Both the position numbers and the translations under genes were made by a program. A stretch of 15,163 bases of DNA, from contig CANEUT010000019.1 of assembly GCA_947441895.1 (NCBI GenBank), forward strand, positions 1 to 15,163, in the 5' to 3' direction. The DNA is from Rickettsiales bacterium (lineage in GTDB: Bacteria; Pseudomonadota; Alphaproteobacteria; Rickettsiales; UBA3002). This document shows, piece after piece, positions 14,966 through 15,163 of this stretch. Each line of letters opens with the position of its first letter. The first letter of the stretch is position 1. The notes beneath the pieces were generated by a model. It searched no databases. It saw only the letters and a list, made by a program, of their open reading frames with translations, and had not been told where the DNA came from.

Positions 14966-15163
14966 ATCGTGAATCTCAGAAAAATATAAAAGAACTCTAC
15001 GAAAATGGCCAAATACAGATTGGCATAAATAGAATGATGGCAAGACAGTATTGTTACACGCAAAGCATTGGCTACACTCTTATACAGCTTGCTTCCCATA
15101 TCTTGCTTGTTTTGGGTATAGGCTTCCTCGTTTACATGTGTCTTGTGGATATCCCCACAAACT
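14962..15163 (+). CDS. Membrane protein downstream of the FtsZ-like gene (partial, cut by the right edge)
   Basis: An ATG at 14962 overlaps the FtsZ-like stop by four bases and opens a frame that runs to the window end, giving 67 residues (start MNRESQKNIKELYENG). The N-terminus is hydrophilic and helical; residues about 37-62 (SIGYTLIQLASHILLVLGIG, then FLVYMC) form a membrane span. The rest lies outside the window. The overlap suggests translational coupling, so the GTPase and this protein are probably made together and may act at the inner membrane. I recognise no family from this fragment. Confidence 0.65.
   Translation, partial: MNRESQKNIKELYENGQIQIGINRMMARQYCYTQSIGYTLIQLASHILLVLGIGFLVYMCLVDIPTN

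Overview
The window looks like chromosomal DNA of an alphaproteobacterium; I cannot place the order. The evidence is a Caulobacter-type Tad/Flp pilus locus in the order cpaB-cpaC-cpaD-cpaE, a guaA of the proteobacterial type, and a conserved yfgM-bamB-der block. All large core genes are moderately GC-rich. The right end (from about 13.1 kb) is visibly more AT-rich and looks accessory.

Layout. (1) Positions 1-4284, minus strand: Tad pilus assembly genes. In transcription order these are cpaB (inner-membrane/periplasmic SAF protein), cpaC (outer-membrane secretin), cpaD (lipoprotein) and cpaE/tadZ (atypical MinD-like ATPase, running off the left edge). They overlap or nearly abut, as in one operon. 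(2) Positions 4506-6062, plus strand: guaA, GMP synthetase, divergent from the pilus operon. (3) Positions 6227-9761, plus strand: a YfgM-like tethered TPR protein, the BamB outer-membrane-assembly lipoprotein and the double GTPase Der. Two intergenic stretches here (6063-6226 and 8182-8321) hold inverted repeats that look like small dispersed elements. (4) Positions 9758-10960, minus strand: an unusual 400-residue protein that appears to carry three helix-turn-helix-like modules, tail-to-tail with der. (5) Positions 11080-12877, plus strand: a YadG-type ABC ATPase with no permease beside it, then a hypothetical protein. (6) Positions 12899-13132: a tRNA-Arg(CCG) gene on the minus strand whose last 19 bases, including the encoded CCA, are repeated 157 bp downstream of it; the DNA between is full of small palindromes. 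(7) Positions 13426-15163: a small XRE regulator (minus), divergent from a tight plus-strand gene set that encodes an exported Gln-rich coiled-coil protein, a short FtsZ/tubulin-like GTPase and a membrane protein cut by the right edge.

The most interesting part is the last one. The FtsZ-like protein keeps the nucleotide-binding glycine loops (GIGGLGG and GAGGGTGSG) and the PFNFEGKSK segment. It then stops at about 248 residues, before the T7 synergy loop and C-terminal domain that normal FtsZ uses for GTP hydrolysis between subunits. Its stop codon overlaps the start of the membrane protein gene (ATGA), so this is probably the natural end and not a sequencing error. An exported coiled-coil protein, a truncated tubulin-like GTPase and a membrane protein under a divergent XRE regulator could be a compact accessory system acting at the envelope or on cell division. 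That role is inference; only the gene content and motifs are seen directly.
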